From: Nemania diffusa
Taxonomy: Eukaryota > Ascomycota > Sordariomycetes > Xylariales > Xylariaceae
Assembly: GCA_038501195.1 (NCBI GenBank)
Contig: JBBPUQ010000004.1
Span: 806,001 to 870,000, forward strand
Length of the DNA: 64,000 nucleotides
Direction: 5' to 3'
In this document: positions 1 to 12,657 of the stretch, one piece after another
Position numbering within the stretch: the stretch's first letter is position 1
Layout of the letters: each line of letters begins with the position of its first letter
Translations under genes and position numbers: made by a program
Notes under the pieces: model-generated
Database searches by the model: none
What the model was told of the DNA's origin: nothing
What the model saw: only the letters and a program-made list of their open reading frames with translations

Positions 1-2532
1 CCGAAGACATAGAAAAAGCGTCGTTTGGCCGACATTTTCAGTCGAGAAGAGCGGTCAGCTTAAGATTTAGGTACTTGTCGTGGAAAAGCTGCGGCGCCGT
101 GTCGCTGATTCGCCGCCCAGTGGCACGCTCTCCGCATTGCACGGCTGCACCACCAACCAGACGGCTTGCCGTTGACGCTGGGTCCTTTGTTGCATGGCCT
201 GTGTGACGCTAGAGTCTTCGAAACCCTCATCTCCAGAGACTCTTGCGGTGAATCTAGCAGTTTAAACAGACCCAACAGCCCAGCCCAACCGAGTCCCAGC
301 CCAACCACACAACACAACACCATACAGCCAATTCGCTCTCGCGCACGCGGCAACACACTGCGAGAGCACACACACGCGCACATACACACACATTGGACAT
401 ACATATGGGACACACGTTGCCGTGGAAAAGTAAATAACTAAACCAACCCGGATATTACAGTACCTACCGTATAAAAAAAGACCAGCACAGGACCAGCATA
501 GAATAGGACAGACAACATAGGCGCACTTGTACGGAATACGCACCGTCCCGTCCCACAATCAGGCAGAGGGACAGGACAGAAAGAGAGAGAACAGCAAAAA
601 AAAAAAAAGGGACAGAAAAAGGCCATCTCCGCTCCATGTCCGCTCATGCACACTGCCTCTTCCACCGTCAAGACGCTCGTGCCCTTCCTCCACCCAGCTC
701 GCCCGACTTTTCGCGCTGGCAAGTCCGCCGCGTCCACCCAGAACTGTCGCAATGTCTCACTCCCATTCTCACCCTCTTCTGCTTCTGACCCTCTTCTGAC
801 CCTCTGCTTTGGGAATGTCGGCTCAGAGATCGAGACATCTCTCTGGCCTTTTTTGGGACGTCTGGGACTTTTGTTTCCAAACAATATCGAGTTCTTAGTA
901 CGTACAATGTACAATGGGTCCTCAGCGAATCGGTCCCCTGCTTTCCACCGGTCCCAGGTTTTTCTCGTCTAAAGTTCAATCGATGACTGAATCACTTTAC
1001 CGTATGCCGACAAATCAATGCTTGTACTGCCACTTTTTTTTTTTTTGCCTACTTAGAATATCGCTCACGAGTTACAGCTATGAGCAGGCGTCATCGCCTG
1101 TTTCTTATTCTTGTCTCCACCACCGCCGCCGCCTTTGCTGCTGTAAAGCAGGCTAATAAAACGAGCAGGCCACAAATAGAGCAGGTCGCAAAACTCGAAG
1201 CGGGCCGCTCCGAAGCAGCTAAGTCAGTCCATGTCATGAATCTAGTGGTAGCTGTTGTTACTGCTGCTGTTCTTCTTCTTCGCCCTCTCAATCAAGCTCG
1301 TAACAAGTATTGCTCTTCAAACTACCTAGCCTGTAAGTACTCTACAACGTGAGTCTGTAACGACTGTTGGCGAGCAGACTATGCTCTCAATCAGCTTACG
1401 ATCTGCGCTCGATTTATCACATATTATTTCATTAGCTCCTCCTGCGAGGTTCAAATGACCCGGGCTGTTGAAACACGGGAGCTATTAAAAGCACTGCCAC
1501 GTTTTTCTCCCCTTGACGGAGGCGGCACCGATCCCGGATCGACCCTCGTATCTGGGGCTGATAGCTCAGTATGCGTAGGTACAGTAATTTGACATGGCTT
1601 TGAGTAACTGCGGCATGGCACGCTCACTAATACGTTGTGCGAGTCCTACCACAGCCACGGCGTACATTCAACAACAGAATCCTCTTGAATGATGGATGAT
1701 TGAGTAGTCCGAGACCCCGATTAACTCCTCTTTCCGCACTGGTTGCCACACACTCATCTTGCCGGTTTCGCCTCGTACCTCACCGCGCGTTAGAGGTTCT
1801 TCGGGGCCATCTATGCCGTCGCTTGACGTGACAACCATACATGTTCCAACGACACTTGAGGTGATGCCAATGGTCCCTTTTACGCGCTCAGCATAGCCAT
1901 ATGAGGTGCTGGATGATGACTAGAACTTTGCCGTATTTGTGCATAAGCGCCACTTAGCCGGCATATTTGTACATAAGTCGGCAAATTTAGGAGTTACCAT
2001 CAAACATGAGGTTACACAGTGAAGAGCCAACTGGTAAGGTTAGCAGGTGGCTGAGACGGTTACGAAATCGGTCCGCTGCCTGCTTGTACATTCTATCTCG
2101 GTCGACTACAAGAAGTCTATTGGTCTAGATAGTCGTTTCAATCATTACGCATACAAGCACGACGAACTTCACACAAATGCGTAATGAGACGTTGAATTTC
2201 AATGTTACGTTTCATGGTACTAATGCTTGACTGCCACCCCTTCAAAATAGACATACAGCTACTATTTAGATCTGGTAGCAACAGGCTATCTAGTTATACC
2301 GTGCTCATAGACATAGTAAAGACAAGTTCTAAGACGCTGCCATTTTGCCGTGTAGTTGCACAACTATTATACAAAATGCAGATATCTTCGCATTCACTTA
2401 CATAAGTCAACGTAGAGCCCACTGCTAAGCATGTGTCATGTCGATTACGTCGTATCTAAGTTCTACGCCACCTTCGACACTACACTGAGTTGTCTCAGCC
2501 ACAAAAACACTGTCTACGCCGACAAATCGATT

Positions 2533-2559
2533 GGGGGGGGGGGGGGGGGGGGGGGGGGG
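2533..2559. repeat. Poly-G tract of 27 G
   Basis: An uninterrupted run of 27 G follows GATT and ends in TGC. Runs of this length can form G-quadruplexes and are prone to slippage in polymerase and sequencing. The exact length is therefore the least certain part of the call. The open frame that reads through it as glycines is not credible as a gene. Confidence 0.9.
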
Positions 2560-2937
2560 TGCTATGGTGCGACAGAAGGCGCTGCGTGGTCTTCAAGCAG
2601 GACTTCCCCGAGTCAATTATACTCGCGAGATGCAAAGGAATGCTATGAAGTAGTCTCGATGCTTAGCCTCATTTTCTGTACATACCCTCATACTGGTAGT
2701 GGGGATATCGATGCAAGGGAACGATGGAGCAACACAAGCTTTAAGGGCTGACGATACATACTCCCGCATAAACCTCCTACCAACTAATGCATCTCTACGG
2801 CACAGGGCATGGCATGGCGTTGTCCCGAACTGTATGACGCACATGAAGAGTGCCCAACGTACATACATGATCTACGAGTGCCAGGTATGCGCCGTCGTTG
2901 GGGATATGTATGTCTCGAAGTAACAATCCACCCCCAT

Positions 2938-2962
2938 CTCCTCCCCCCAAAAGGGGGAGGAG
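2938..2962. repeat. GC-rich hairpin
   Basis: A perfect 10-bp inverted repeat, CTCCTCCCCC and GGGGGAGGAG, is separated by the 5-nt loop CAAAA. It could form a stable hairpin in DNA or RNA. No gene ends just before it, so no terminator or structural role is claimed. Confidence 0.6.
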
Positions 2963-5900
2963 GGATCTCTATAAGGTAATCTCGAGAAAAGGGGGCAGAA
3001 GCACACAAACGAATAGATGTCTATATCGCCTCGACAAAACTACCTGGCCTAGTCCGGCTGTAGATAGATGAAGTAGAGAGAGCACTTAATATAGTTTTTT
3101 TAGGCAGATTGATGGATGGAAAGACGAGCACATAAGACATATAGGTGCCAAATTCGCCTCCTTTCCAGGGTCCTCCAATTAAGACATTATTACTACATCC
3201 GTACGTTACTTTTTACATGACTTATAACGCATATACCGCCAATAACCACGGACAGCTACTGTCTCCTATCTCCTATCTGGTAACACATGAAATGCATAGT
3301 AATGAGTAGCACAACGAAATTCTTGGTTCATCATTGTCCGGAAAGACAGTCCGGCAGATCACAAGTCCAGTTTCAGATGGCGACTCGCGGGCAAGAAATA
3401 GAGCCCCCCTGCTTCCGCCAGTTCGCACCGACTCATTATACCCGTCATATCTGCGATGGTCCTTTTATTTTCACTCGCAGTGCCTTGCTAGTCAGAGATT
3501 GATGTTCTAGTCCCGGCACTCGAGGGATTTACCAAGCCTGCCTTGGTCACTACTCTAGACTATACTGTACATTCTCCCGAAAGTACCACACCCCCTCGGT
3601 GTGTCGTCAGGACAGAACCCAGAGTAAACCGGCCACTCATATGGCTTCCCTATGTATGTACATGAAACGTGCCTTTTTCTTGTCACCTGTCATCCCCAGT
3701 GGGATCGAAAGGTGGGATGGTGGGTGGGTGGCGAGCAACCCACTCGCTTGGATTCTGGGACCGCCCCAACACGTGTCTCAGCACTGTCGAACAAGGTACC
3801 TAGGCTGCGCTTCCGGTTGCGTAGGACTTGACTTGACAAAATCTGAGTCTGGAGAGGGCTGGATGGGCTTCTTGGCCGACAAAAAGGCGGAGGATAGTTG
3901 GTAAAAAGCCTTGTCAATATGGGCTTCGCGGAGGGGTCGGTGAGATGGTATAACCCGTTTTCCTTAAGGCCACCCATAAATAGCTTCTGCCTGCCCACAT
4001 GTACTGTACTTACGAGGTACAAAGGAAAACATGTACGGTACTTATTGCGGCCAAGATGTACAGAACCGGCGGTTAGTTTGCAAACCCTGGCTTCTTAATT
4101 ACTAAAGCGAGAAGCATTCACTCCTTTACCCCTCCCCCTATCTCAACTCTGGCAAGACTACCTATGCTGTAAACGTCGAGGCACCCCCAACCTCAGGCCT
4201 TTTATTAATACGGAAACACATTCAAGTACGCTAAATTCCATGGTATAATAGAGCATCTAGGAGCCGGAAGGTGGGAGAGATGGCGCGCACGATTTGTTTG
4301 CTGTGCCTCATACATGGGGCTAACAACCCGTCCTAAGTAGCGCGCGAGAGCGGCACAGCAACCAAAATGCCCAACCAAATAGAGAACTAGAGACAGCGAG
4401 CGCTAAACCGGGACCCATTGTACAGTAAATACCAAGCACAGAGTGATATCTTGCTATAGATTCCCATCTAGGACCGTCGAGGCCCAGCCAACATTCTGTA
4501 TGTAATATGTTTACCAATATCAAAATGAAATGAGCAACCTAACTTTCGGTGGCCTATTATGCACCTCTCCCTCCTAGAGCCAACATGGAAAACCATACCC
4601 TTGAACTAAGACTATCGACTGCTCATCTTAAGTCAACAAACGGGGACTCCAGGCTCGTGGCTGTGTTGAGTCCTAGAGCCCCCCTATTCTCTTGATCCTA
4701 ACAACCCTTGGGATACCAGTGACCTTGCTATGCATGCAGTGCAAATCCTTAAGATGCTCGCTCGGGATACGAGGGTAGAAAATAAAAGATGGGAAACTGC
4801 GGCATAAATCGAGGCTCTGCGTCCACGAAGAAGAGGATCCTAGGAGCCTTGGGAGGGTTGCGCGAGCATCAGGGAAAACAAAAAGGAGGGGGCAGACGAC
4901 GCAAACCCATACCCCCCCAAAGTCTGAGCAAACCTGATAAAGGGGGTCGGAAGATTGGACATTTGCTTAAGGTCCAGAGCCCGAGGTAACATAGCCCTCC
5001 ATCACGGTTCAACACGTGGTCTCGACACTGGGTAGTCGAATGAAAGGTGTCTGTCTAACGCCCACTCCTCTACTTTCTACTGGCCCCGGAACTCCATGGT
5101 CTCGCAGTCGCCGTTGTCTAGGGAAGTCCTTCGAGCCTGCTAGTCAGGCGATAACTCGTCCATGATCGTCGGACCTCCGCTTGGAGACATACAGAGTCGA
5201 GTATGGGAACTTGCTTGCTTGCTTGATTACTTAGTTAATTATAGTGTTATGTCATGAGCTAAGGGGAAGCTGACTTCTAGAAGTGTACGGGCCTAACAAT
5301 ATGTCCATTATCCAGCGGTTACAGAAGCTATTTCCTAACCTAAAGGTAAGAGAATTCCATAACTTTGTGTTAAATCCCCGTGTAACTACTGGGCTTTGCA
5401 CTCTCTAGGTTGTCCTAATTACCCATCTCTTCTAGAGCCGTTAGTACTTCGTTTTATTTGTGTATTTCATTCGCTGTTCTAGGATATTTCGTGCTCACGC
5501 TAGTAAAACCCTATAGGAACAGCCCATCGGTGACTTGAACCAGCGGCAACATCAATCTTCCTCTCTAAATACCGAGACCCTATAAATTTTCCGTTAGTCG
5601 TATTCGCTATCGATGATCTGGGGTTTCGCACTCGCCGTTGTTATCCCGACTCTAGGGCTCTCCTCCCCGATCCTCTAAAACCAACCTCACATCGTCGTGC
5701 TCATACGTTATTTAAACGGGCCTCGAGCGTATATTCCGCCGTCAAAATAACTATTTAATAATATGGCCTGCTGTCAACTGTGCCAAAGCCAGCACTATAG
5801 GTTCTCTCCCTGGGAAATTTGGTCGTGTGTGTAGTAAATATCGTATACTAGACGCGCGCCTCTGAATTTCTTAGCTCTTTGTTTTCATCTCTGCATATAT

Positions 5901-6215
5901 GGCTACAGCTCGCCAGGTACTATTGGGAATAATAACAGGAGTCCCAATTCATATTTAGTTGCCGTCCTTGAGAATGGTATAAACACATTATGCCGGCATA
6001 GCTAGGTATTGCAATGTATTTCATGGATATATTCATCAACGAGTTGGAAATATTTAAGAGTGATAAAAGTCTTCAAAGTCTATTATTAAATAACAAAACG
6101 TTTGCGCAACATGGGGTATTCGCTGTCTATATACCTTAGGGTAATGACCAAAATAATCTATATAACGCCTCAAATTCAAAAGCCCGAATTAGGGGATAAG
6201 CCCTCCCTGATATGA

Positions 6216-9200
6216 TCAAGCTGACGTCGCAAGGCCTCGCTTTGTGACTTTCATGGCCCTAAGCGCAGGTAATGTGTTCTCCTTACCCGGCTTGCGTCCG
6301 ATCTCCTGACATAGCATGCGTATCAGATCCTGATTCGCCCAGTAACTTGTGTGAGCGCTGAGCATATTTAGATACTGCAGCTCCAGAGGCCCGCCACCTG
6401 ATCTCAAAAAGTAATCTACCTGCCCGTTGTCGTTAAGAAGAAGTGCTTTCCTCTCGGCTATCTCCTCGCGCGTGAAGTCATGTACTTCGAGCTCCAATTG
6501 TGACGGGAGACGCATGGTCGGCGGCTTGGCAAAGGCTGGATTGGAAGCATTCGCGGGAGCAGGTGAGGCCCCTGGTACGAATCCCCACACTGCGCTTCCC
6601 ATCGATTGCAAGAAGGACGGTGATGCGCTTGGTACGTATGCTGTCTTTAGGCTAGATGCGAATCTTGGGTCGATTGTACCGTTGAGTAGGTACGCAACTG
6701 GATCCTCGCGGGCTAGAATGTTATAGATGTTGTCTACGGCTAGACAACCAAACTTGCCTGCATCTCCCACCACGTCACTCGACCGAACATCAGCCGCGTT
6801 GGCTCCGGGCTTGAGACGCCCCCTTCTCGGCAACAGCGCGCCCCTTTCTAGCAATAGGAAAAAGGCGACTGGACTACCGAGGAGAAATAGATTTTTTGTG
6901 TCGAACTCGAAGACTTCTGCCTGGAGCGGTTTAGCAAGTTGCAAACTGGGCACAATGGTCGGTTGCCTGGATAACACATCAACCGACATCACAGTGCCCA
7001 GTGAGTGCGCAATCAAATGAACGCGTCCTCTCTCGGAAAACCCGGGGTTGTTTCGACACCACAGTCTGTAAACGCGATTTGCTTCTTTTACAAGCGCGGC
7101 AACCATCTTCGGCTTATGTTGTGACATATAAAAGGGGATGTCAAACATAACATCTGATATCATACTACGCACAGCCGGAATTGTCCTAGGCTCGATATCC
7201 TTAAGGCCAAAGGCTTCCACAGGATAGCTGGCCTTATCTTTCTCTTGCATCAGGCCGCCATCCTCAAATGATAGGTCCTGACGCCAGTTGATGGGGAGAA
7301 CCATGATGCCATTTTGCCCATCGCGAAGAACAGCCCGAACGGCATCATTGTTTAATTCGACATTCATGGCTCGCCGGAAGGCGTTGATAGCGTGGGTGAA
7401 GTGGTAATTCTCCACACGCTCTGCAAGCTTCTGCCCAATTCCGTGGATGACGAAGACCAGGCTATTAGAGATCGAGAGTCAGCGATCGGTATCTACGACC
7501 CAGGCTTGAAGATTGGGAAGTGAATAGAGGTAAATATAGGCTAACTACAAACCAACCACCGTTTTAAACGTAGAGATTTATAAACGAGTAAGAGACAGGA
7601 AGTAAGAAATCGGGAAATCTTACTCAGTAACCTGGTTCCGATCCTTTTCGGCTTTGCAAGCTAAGCAAGTCTCATTACGATTGCTACCGTGGCCATTTGC
7701 GGGCAAGGGTTGTCCCTGCGAGATAATCTGCTGCTGAGTCCGTCTCTTCTGGTGTTTGCTCTTCCATACCTCATAATCGAACCCTCGGACTACGGGTATC
7801 CCTATAGTCATGCCTCGGACGATCTTTGCTACAGGTCGACGACCATAGTATGCTGAGGGTTTTAGGCTTGGTTTTAATAGAAAAGCGGTCTTTTCGTCCT
7901 TGTAAATGACGTGGTACTGTTCGAATTTCTTTTGAGTCTGGAGCGGTGAAGAGTTGTCCTCATTTGCACTTGGGATAAGAGTTCCCTCCGCTGCCACCTC
8001 GCCATGAAAGCAGCGAGCAGCGCAGAATGGGTCACTAGATAAGAGGGGGACGGTTATGCCCTCAATCTTGTTACTGGATGGGTCTGGTGTCTTTGGCCAT
8101 AGAGGATGTGAGACTTTCTCTTCTCCCAACGGACCTACTTCCACGGCGCATCGGAGTTCATCACTCCAAGTTTCGGTATGTGGCTTCAATTCTCGATAGC
8201 CCGCCTCAAGTTGATTAGCGACGCTAGGATCGACAGGCCGCATATCATCACTAAGCAGTCAGCGATACGGTTAATGAAATATAAGGCTTGTTATCTGCTA
8301 ACCGGTAGAACCAAGTAGCCCGAAGCACGGTAGCAATGTCATTGACCGGGGACCAGTAGATAGGTTTCATCTGTAGCGCTGGCAGAGTTACTTCGTCTAT
8401 TTTGAATAGTCAGTACCTGTAATATAGCGAACGAAGTATTAGGTTAAGGGGACCACGTGGTAAAAAAAGACGGTAGGTGAGCGTAGTGACTCGTGCTTTT
8501 ACATACGTAGTCTAGATACTCCAACTAGCACATCAACACAGCTCTTCCCGAGGTGTTGCCCGGGTTGGCGCAAGAGCCGTGCTTCCCCAGATGAAGGTAA
8601 CCTCGCCTTCGGCTCCTCAGGTTGCGTTGGTGCCGAGGATAGCGGAGCTGGTCTTGATAGAGACGAAGGCTGGGAGAACACAGTGTTGTCTGGTGTACCA
8701 ACTCGGATAAAGGGCTTTCCTGAGATTCCATCATCTGCAAGCGACGACTTGGCTGGAATAGCCGCAATCGGGTTGTGCTCAGTAGCGGGATGGCCTATAG
8801 TTTGCGAGTGTACTCTGGCACCTCTTGATTGCTCAGGGCCGGATGATTCGGGTGCACTGTGAATGTGTGCTAGCGACTCGTGCTTTGGCCCGACATGCTC
8901 GCCGATCATAGTACTCAGGGATGTGGGTGTGACGGTGCTGGATCTTCCGCGCTGTTCCGTAGCAGCGGCGGGCAATTCAGTTTGCAGTGTCTGCATTTCC
9001 GCAACAACGGCCTGAGCGACGGCCTTCGGATCAAGCACGCGCTGCCTTCTCCTGGCAACGGCGCAGAAAGAGTTGCGTAAAGCAAGACCTACATCGACTA
9101 GGAGTTCAGGGCAACAGAGAGGCGCTACATCATCTAGTGCCTGTCCAGTTCCGTCAAAGGGCGGTATGGAGTCCCGCTTGGAGCCCTCGCGTGCATGCTT

Positions 9201-9638
9201 CTCGATATGTTCCACTGCGAGATCGCGAGCGATGGTGGCGAGCTTCTCGGCATTGGCCCTAGCTAGAGACGGGCTCGGACTTCGCCGACGACGGGCGTAG
9301 TCGTGGTTTCGGGAATACTGGTCGGTAGCAAGACCGAGCCATGCGGCTTCCAAGGCATTGTTGTCTCCGGGCGAGAAGGGCTGAAGGGTCGCTCGCAAAG
9401 ACTTGGGATCGTTGGTGACAGCGATGGCAGAGAGGGGATCGTCGATGGGAATGGGCGACGAGTAGAAGAACTGCGCCGTCACGAGAGGGACGTCCTGGGC
9501 AGTGGCGGCGTCACCGCTCGAAAAGGGATTTCTAGCAGGGGCTAGGCGACACTGAGGGCCGAAGTTGTGAGGTCGTGGGGGTTCGGCATAGCCATAGGGG
9601 AAGCTCGTGGCGGCGGCGGCGGCAGCGGACGGAGACAT
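6216..9638 (-). CDS. DDHD-domain phospholipase A1 (PAPLA1 family)
   Basis: Intracellular phospholipase A1 of the DDHD family, acting on membrane phospholipids at internal membranes (family knowledge). Four exons: 9638-8507, 8396-8303, 8250-7624 and 7461-6216. They join to 3099 nt, 1032 aa. Three splice joins restore conserved text: the second exon gives a stretch ending TWFYR, the third begins RDDMRPVDPSVANQ, and the last join gives VTDLVFVIHGIGQKL. The lipase serine sits in AHSLG (Ser about 771), a variant of GHSLG. The DDHD region follows, with LGSPVAFF, then EDPVAYLLNG, and a late His (about 988) in AHTSYW. The N-terminal third is low-complexity. The start is the first in-frame ATG; upstream the frame is closed by TAG and has no earlier ATG. 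It is divergent from the PPS1-like gene. The family is secure; the N-terminus is less so. Confidence 0.9.
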
Positions 9639-12600
9639 GACGAAGGCGGGTTTGGGCTGATCGGCTTGCCGGTCTGTCACGGTGGAAGTTGGTGCAGAGG
9701 TGACAGGAACGGAGGCTGGAGATGATGAGGATCGATATTGGACATGATTCGACTCTGTTGTTTTTGTTATGTCTCGTAGCTACATGGCAGCACGGGTCGG
9801 TGAGACAGTGCCAGATAGGCCAGGTAGGCCAGGACAGGTGATGGGGCGTTGCCTACCAATGTTGTGTTCTGTTGAGAAGTTGGGAGAATTTCGAGTGGTG
9901 GACGATACGTATCGGTTGATGACGTGGTTGCCTACCGCAGGAGAGGCAGTAGGTAAGAGGTATACAGTATACCTAGCTACCTCCTAGCTCCTAGCTCCCT
10001 TTAGCTAGGTACCTTAGTATTCTATACATCCTATGACGCACGCGGATTAGACCCACTTTAATACTCTATGTTATGTACCTACCTATGCATACTCTGTATA
10101 TGCCTACTCTGCACATAAGCATGTTCCGAGATACCTAACCTACTTATGCTACCTATATGTATTTGGGTGCTAGATGAGATAATCGCCAACTTTATAGAGA
10201 GTGTTAGTGAGTCTAACATTCCCTAGCCTTAGCCCCAACATTTTAGTTTAAACCTTTTTAAAAAACAAGATTATTTGATCAACGTTACATAAACAAAAAA
10301 TCAAATGTTCACAATAGTATAAGGATAAAAAAGAATCACCAGTTTAAATATCTTAGCTTAGAAATTGCAGTTGTCATTATAATTATATACGCTCCACTGC
10401 CTACCTAATCTAGAACTTTTATGAACTTGGGAATTTGTTACATAGGAACGCGTCTAAAAATGGGGTCCCTCCGGTAGAGTAGCTTACCCTTGGTGATTAC
10501 CTACTATACGTGGAAGGTATTTCAATTCAGACTTGTTGTTATGCATCTCTGCCTTGATACCTGCAGGGGCAAAGAGTCGAGACTCGGAATTGGGCCACGA
10601 TTTGCATAAGGCGTCCGTCGGTATGGGTGGCATGATATGATGCTATGTAGATAGTTAGAGTTAATTATGTACGCCTAATTTAACTTGTAACAAGTCTGCT
10701 TATACTTACCCACTAAGATGGCTCGACCACAATTAACCACTTTCTTTTCTCTTTCTACTGGGCAATGGTAGATATTTCAGATGGGCATACATATTTGCAA
10801 CAAACTTGATATTTGCTGACCGACAACGCACAAAATGCAACATTTCCTCATGTCAGAGATATCAACTTCCAATTGGTAGCCTGAACCTATCTAAAATTAA
10901 ACCTTGGGTGAGGCGAGATAATGAAGGCTGATTTCTAGAACCAAGGAATTGTTTGACTATTCTACACACATGTCACGCCTGTCTACACTCTATACTCTGT
11001 ACTCTGTACTGCTCGCATGATAGATACAATAGGAGGTATGCCGTGGGCTTTTATATATCACTGTAAACCAAGAACTATACTTATAGTACCTACTATCTGT
11101 ACCTTTTGCCCAGACAATATATTATAGTAGATTAGGGACGACTTTGACAAACACCCCCTCTTTCGATAGATGACGATACTACGGTATCTACTATCTACTG
11201 TCTACACTACTTACTACATGCCACACACTTACCACACTAACACACTACGCAGTACTACTGTACTACTACTGTACTACTCTACTTATGCTGCGTGCGCATA
11301 CTACACATAACATATTACATATTACACTGCATGCACAATGATCTCATTGGCTCCCTTGGATGTTGTTTGGGTCTCGGGCTAGGCTTGACTGGCTGGACGA
11401 AACGCTTTTAAGATGGCACGCATGCAATGGCTTGACTGGCGTGTAGCGGAACAGTCCAATCCAACGCCAGCTCGATGGTCTTATCTGCCGCCATCACCGT
11501 GATCACGCAGGGGGTTGTGATAAGGCTGCAAGTGTCTGTTACTAATCCACTTAGCGCGTGCGCTAGATACTGGTATGGGACATGGAAAGTATAGGTATAC
11601 TATCTTCTCCTGTTCTTTCTTGTTGTTGTTATTATTGCCGGTAGTGTAGGTAGGTAGGTAGTATTCTATAGTTTTAGGTAGTGTAGATAAGCGTAGGCTT
11701 AGGTGGTATTTACGTGTATCTATAAACTACCTACTGTTATGTAGGTAGGTACCATACCTCCTACAGAGTAGGTATAACCAACTTGAATGCACTTGCTGTA
11801 TCTCTCAACTCTCCTCCCCCGCCTTCCTCATTCCATACCTACCTACATACCTACCCACTTCCTTTTTCTCTCCTTTCCCTCCTCCTAATCCATCTCTCCC
11901 TTTGTAGTAATTGACCAATCTTCTGTTCGCCAGGAGACTCTTTCTCTTCCGCTTTGTGCATACCGCGTAGGGCGTTGCTGAGGCCCTTCTAGTCCTGCAG
12001 ACGTCCTCTATGATTGAACGGCAGCTATTTATTAGTGTCGCCTCCAAAGTCTCACTATCCCTGCCAGATGCCCACCTTGTCACAAGCTTAGGTTCCGTGA
12101 ACATCAACACCAACGAGCGCCATTGGTGACAGGCGACAGTCGACAACGTTAGGCCCTGTCTCAAGCTCCACCCTCGCTCATCCATGCTTCCGCTGTGATC
12201 CATCTTCCCCGCAGTTTTGCCAACTAGGGCCTCTTCAACATCCACCCAAGCTCTCTGTCTGTCTCCAGTCTGAGGAAACATACATATCTCGCACAGTCCA
12301 CCGGTCCCGATACTGTACTTTATCTAGACTCTACACACCAACCACTGTATCTGTATGTTAACCGAGTTGAGCATCACATCACGACAACCTGAGAGTAGGA
12401 TGGGCTAAAAGGTCTCATCTTGTCTGGTCTCGTCTGCACGTGTTACTCCCCGAAGCTGCTAAACCTGTAATACTACAACCAAGTATTCTCTCAATTATTG
12501 CTACTACCTACTTCTTCTACTGCTGCTACCACGCTCTTATCTGTGCCGAGTGAGGCGACAAAGTAGTCTTACGATCTGGACTTGATGTCGACCTGATATC

Positions 12601-12657
12601 GACCTAATATCGACCCAACCTCGTACCTTAGCACACGTCGTGCTCACTGGATAGACG
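9639..12657. other. Divergent intergenic region between the DDHD and PPS1-like genes
   Basis: Three kilobases separate two divergent starts, so both promoters must lie here. The DNA has many TAGG/CCTA words (for example about 9950-10010, 11645-11665 and 11735-11760) and A/T-rich stretches (about 10240-10400). The 158-codon frame at 12281-11805 on the minus strand has no recognisable domain, and its tail is coded by a CCTA microsatellite, so I do not call it a gene. Confidence 0.6.
9677..9745 (-). promoter_or_regulatory. Possible upstream ORF of the DDHD gene
   Basis: An ATG at 9745 opens a 22-codon frame ending in TGA at 9677, 38 nt before the chosen start at 9638. It is in another frame from the phospholipase. 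If transcription starts upstream of it, it could lower initiation at the main ATG. The transcript start is unknown. Confidence 0.3.

Larger units (their letters stand above)
1..6215. other. Gene-poor stretch, no supported gene
   Basis: I see no recognisable coding gene here. Open frames are short (up to about 160 codons) and overlap on both strands. None shows a known domain or a consistent exon chain. The stretch holds homopolymer runs (A at about 597-609, T at about 1035-1046), the G tract at 2533-2559 and a GC-rich hairpin at 2938-2962. The last 1.2 kb before the DDHD gene is moderately A/T-rich and presumably includes its 3' untranslated region. Decayed transposon sequence is possible, but I could not name any. 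Confidence 0.6.

Noticed and set aside
1080..1352. 90-codon plus-strand frame with a signal-peptide-like start
   Set aside because: The hydrophobic starts come from GCC/GCT repeats, the frame overlaps others, and nothing downstream supports a secreted protein.
11805..12281. 158-codon minus-strand open frame before the PPS1-like gene
   Set aside because: No recognisable domain, its tail reads through a CCTA microsatellite, and it lies where the promoter and leader of the next gene must be.
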